Assembly (NCBI RefSeq): GCF_026151205.1
Contig: NC_087077.1
Coordinates: forward strand, 11,027,983-11,091,982
Direction of reading: 5' to 3'
Length of the DNA stretch: 64,000 nt
DNA from: Bolinopsis microptera
Taxonomy: Eukaryota; Ctenophora; Tentaculata; Lobata; Bolinopsidae
A program made the position numbers and the translations under genes. Position 1 is the stretch's first letter, and every line of letters begins with the position of its first letter. Below are positions 63,516 through 64,000 of the stretch, piece after piece. A model generated the notes under the pieces. It searched no databases, was not told where the DNA came from, and was given only the letters and a program-made list of their open reading frames with translations.

Positions 63516-64000
63516 ATGTCCGTTACAAAATCTATCTACATCCTCTCATTACTTCTGGCAACTCCTTGTTTAAGGTATGTTCACATGAACGTACTGTATG
63601 CTTTTTGCTTGAATTTTAGGAGATGGAATTTGATTAAAGAATCTATGTAATTGGGTGACTTACTATTAAGTACATAGATTCATTCATTACATGATGTCTT
63701 TATTTAGGTGCTGTCTCTTAAGACCCTTCCATTAACCTTGTGTTCAGCAAAATGTTTTAATTACCAAGTTTTGCAATAAAAAACATACTTTAATCATGCC
63801 TGTTTTTAAGTTATTCATAGTGTACACATACCATTGACTTGATCAAATTCTTCAAAATGTGTTTACTTGCAGATTCTCTGTGAAAGAAGAACAACAAGGC
63901 GGGGCTTACGTTGGTCAGCTTACTAACCTTGACAAACAAGGAACTTACTGCTTCACATCTTCATGTGGCTGGTCTTCATTATTTGCTTTGGATAAACAGA
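63516..64000 (+). CDS. start of a third Ig-type secreted or membrane protein, gene 3 (partial)
   Basis: Exon 63516-63574 encodes a signal peptide (MSVTKSIYILSLLLATPCL) and ends in phase 2 at GTATGT. Exon 63873 to beyond the window joins in phase after TTGCAG and reads FSVKEEQQGGAYVGQL, then LTNLDKQGTYCFTSSCGW. The D-x-Q-G-x-Y-x-C motif is the hallmark of the second half of an Ig fold. The orientation is the same as genes 1 and 2, about 32 kb downstream of gene 2, so it is likely another member of the same cluster. The rest lies outside the window. Confidence 0.65.

Overview
This is eukaryotic DNA from an invertebrate animal. The evidence is GT-AG introns whose phases can be matched across many exons, modular immunoglobulin-like (Ig) membrane receptors, an SRCR plus trypsin protein, a mitochondrial carrier, and many LINE and short terminal-inverted-repeat elements in AT-rich sequence. 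I cannot name the species. A cnidarian, tunicate or similar small-genome invertebrate would fit, but that is inference only. Almost every real gene here is spliced, so long unspliced reading frames mark mostly retroelements and tandem repeats.

Layout. (1) 83-11155, plus strand: 3' part of a large multi-Ig receptor with about nine Ig-like domains, a Cys-rich membrane-proximal region, one membrane span and a short tail carrying an ITIM-like Tyr motif. It has one in-frame TAA. (2) About 12.2-19.75 kb: a minisatellite and a tandem duplication. The first copy holds two inserted elements, one with TA and one with TTAA target sites; the second copy preserves the empty site. (3) 19794-31827, plus strand: a second, related receptor that I could assemble completely (14 exons, 1312 codons plus stop). 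It has a signal peptide, a roughly 580-residue acidic repeat stalk, a 26-fold Ser-Gly repeat, two copies of a two-Ig module, a membrane span and a tail. An RTE-like LINE lies in its last intron, itself inside a hAT-type element. (4) 32.4-41 kb: nested repeats, a decayed mobile-element-type gene, and a U-V-V-U-V-V-U array. (5) 42.0-48.8 kb: a mitochondrial carrier gene on the minus strand, with a complete SRCR-trypsin gene on the plus strand inside one of its introns. (6) 49-62.3 kb: satellite-like repeats, inverted-repeat elements, two jockey/CR1-type LINEs head to tail on the minus strand, and an RTE fragment. (7) 63516 to the edge: signal-peptide exon and first Ig exon of a third receptor-like gene.

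Taken together, the window looks like part of a cluster of fast-evolving Ig-family surface receptors built by exon-module duplication in a repeat-rich region. An immune or self-recognition role is suggested by domain architecture, the ITIM-like tail and clustering, but nothing here proves it. Exon ends were read by eye from splice signals and reading phase and have not been checked against transcripts.
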